From a virus, in IMG/VR virus record IMGVR_UViG_3300042923_000389, positions 1 to 43,583 of that record: a DNA stretch of 43,583 nucleotides. One strand, given 5' to 3'. Of the stretch, positions 43,434 through 43,583 are shown one piece after another. The position numbers were made by a program, and so were the translations under genes. Below the pieces are notes generated by a model. The model was not told where the DNA came from. It ran no database searches and saw only the letters and a list, made by a program, of their open reading frames with translations. Positions within the stretch are counted from its first letter, which is position 1, and the number at the start of each line of letters is the position of its first letter.

Positions 43434-43479
43434 AAAAACCCCCTTTCATGACTCGTGATAGAGTCTATGAGAGGGGGGC
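43434..43479 (-). terminator. Attenuator-like terminator before the FtsK/relaxation module
   Basis: On the minus strand a run of C and CTC-rich bases pairs with GAGTCATGAAAGGGGG over a stem of about 16 pairs with one bulge, six-base loop, then TTTTTCG. It separates the HTH gene at 66-290 (across the circular junction) from the 43430 start. It can end transcripts from the HTH side, so the module may be expressed only after readthrough or regulation. Its sequence crosses the terminal repeat. Confidence 0.8.
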
Positions 43480-43583
43480 TAGTGTAAATGTGACTGTTTT
43501 GGGGAATAATCGCATATCTACCTAATCGACTTCGTAGAATATCTCGTCTACTTTCTTCCCCAATGCACTGGCGATGCGGAAGG
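43457..43583. repeat. Terminal direct repeat, right copy
   Basis: These 127 bases are identical to 1-127. They show that the linear contig closes into a circle. Confidence 0.95.
43522..43583 (-). CDS. Partial copy of the HTH gene (contig overlap)
   Basis: The last 62 bases are the 3' end of the HTH gene at 66-290, repeated by the contig overlap. It is not a second gene. Confidence 0.9.
   Translation of the reverse strand, partial: FRIASALGKKVDEIFYEVD

Noticed and set aside
1-43583. CRISPR array or tRNA genes
   Set aside because: No regularly spaced repeats with spacers and no cloverleaf with TTCRANY arm was seen in the gene-free stretches.

Overview
This window is a complete genome of a temperate, short-tailed (podovirus-like) bacteriophage of a Gram-positive (Bacillota) host. 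The first 127 bases (1-127) recur exactly at the end (43457-43583), so the contig closes into a circle of 43456 bp. The host guess rests on purine-rich Shine-Dalgarno sites with frequent GTG and TTG starts, an ArpU/RinA-type late regulator, an AntA antirepressor, a DnaD-like replisome organiser with a DnaC-like loader, Siphovirus Gp157 and XkdX-like proteins, and two enzymes ending in the stalk domain (copper amine oxidase N-like) common in Paenibacillus, Brevibacillus and Alicyclobacillus relatives. The genus cannot be fixed from this sequence alone.

Layout. Almost every gene lies on the minus strand and reads from high to low coordinates. 38.0-41 kb is the lysogeny zone: a CI-like repressor, a small protein and a tyrosine integrase on the plus strand, a consensus early promoter on the minus strand with repeated TTCG-N6-CGAA operators, and a presumed attP with paired TTGACAGCTA repeats. 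38.2-24.4 kb (minus) is the early operon: Cro-like and excisionase-like proteins, an antirepressor, many small zinc-finger proteins, recombination genes (Gp157, Sak4-like ATPase, SSB, RusA), two DNA methyltransferases, AbrB, a DnaD-type initiator carrying an internal HNH domain, a DnaC-like loader, a sigma factor, nucleotide hydrolases, a radical SAM enzyme and an ArpU-like late regulator. 24.2-1.0 kb (minus) is the late operon: phosphoesterase, HAD-like protein, HNH, terminase, portal, scaffold, decoration, capsid, tail spike, adaptor, beta-propeller nozzle-like protein, a metalloprotease, two large internal virion proteins, then two small holin-like proteins and an amidase. No tape-measure, tail-tube or sheath gene is present, which supports a short tail.

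The most unusual part is 40.8-43.4 kb, continuing across the circular junction to a small HTH regulator at 66-290. It encodes an FtsK/SpoIIIE-like DNA pump, a replication-relaxation family protein and three small membrane proteins. This is a gene set of integrative-conjugative and plasmid elements rather than of phage lytic growth, and it is flanked by a CGAAC iteron-like array and by a strong attenuator hairpin. A divergent plus-strand cassette of small membrane proteins (376-1032) lies on the other side of the HTH gene. The two cassettes may be an accessory maintenance, transfer or exclusion system.

Several genes are shorter than a usual 60-codon cutoff but have good Shine-Dalgarno sites and stop/start overlaps: XkdX-like (9488-9619), AbrB (32812-32973), an eight-cysteine miniprotein (33062-33187), a one-helix membrane peptide (25223-25327), a zinc-finger gene with an odd start (25482-25586), and two peptides after the portal gene (17405-17585).
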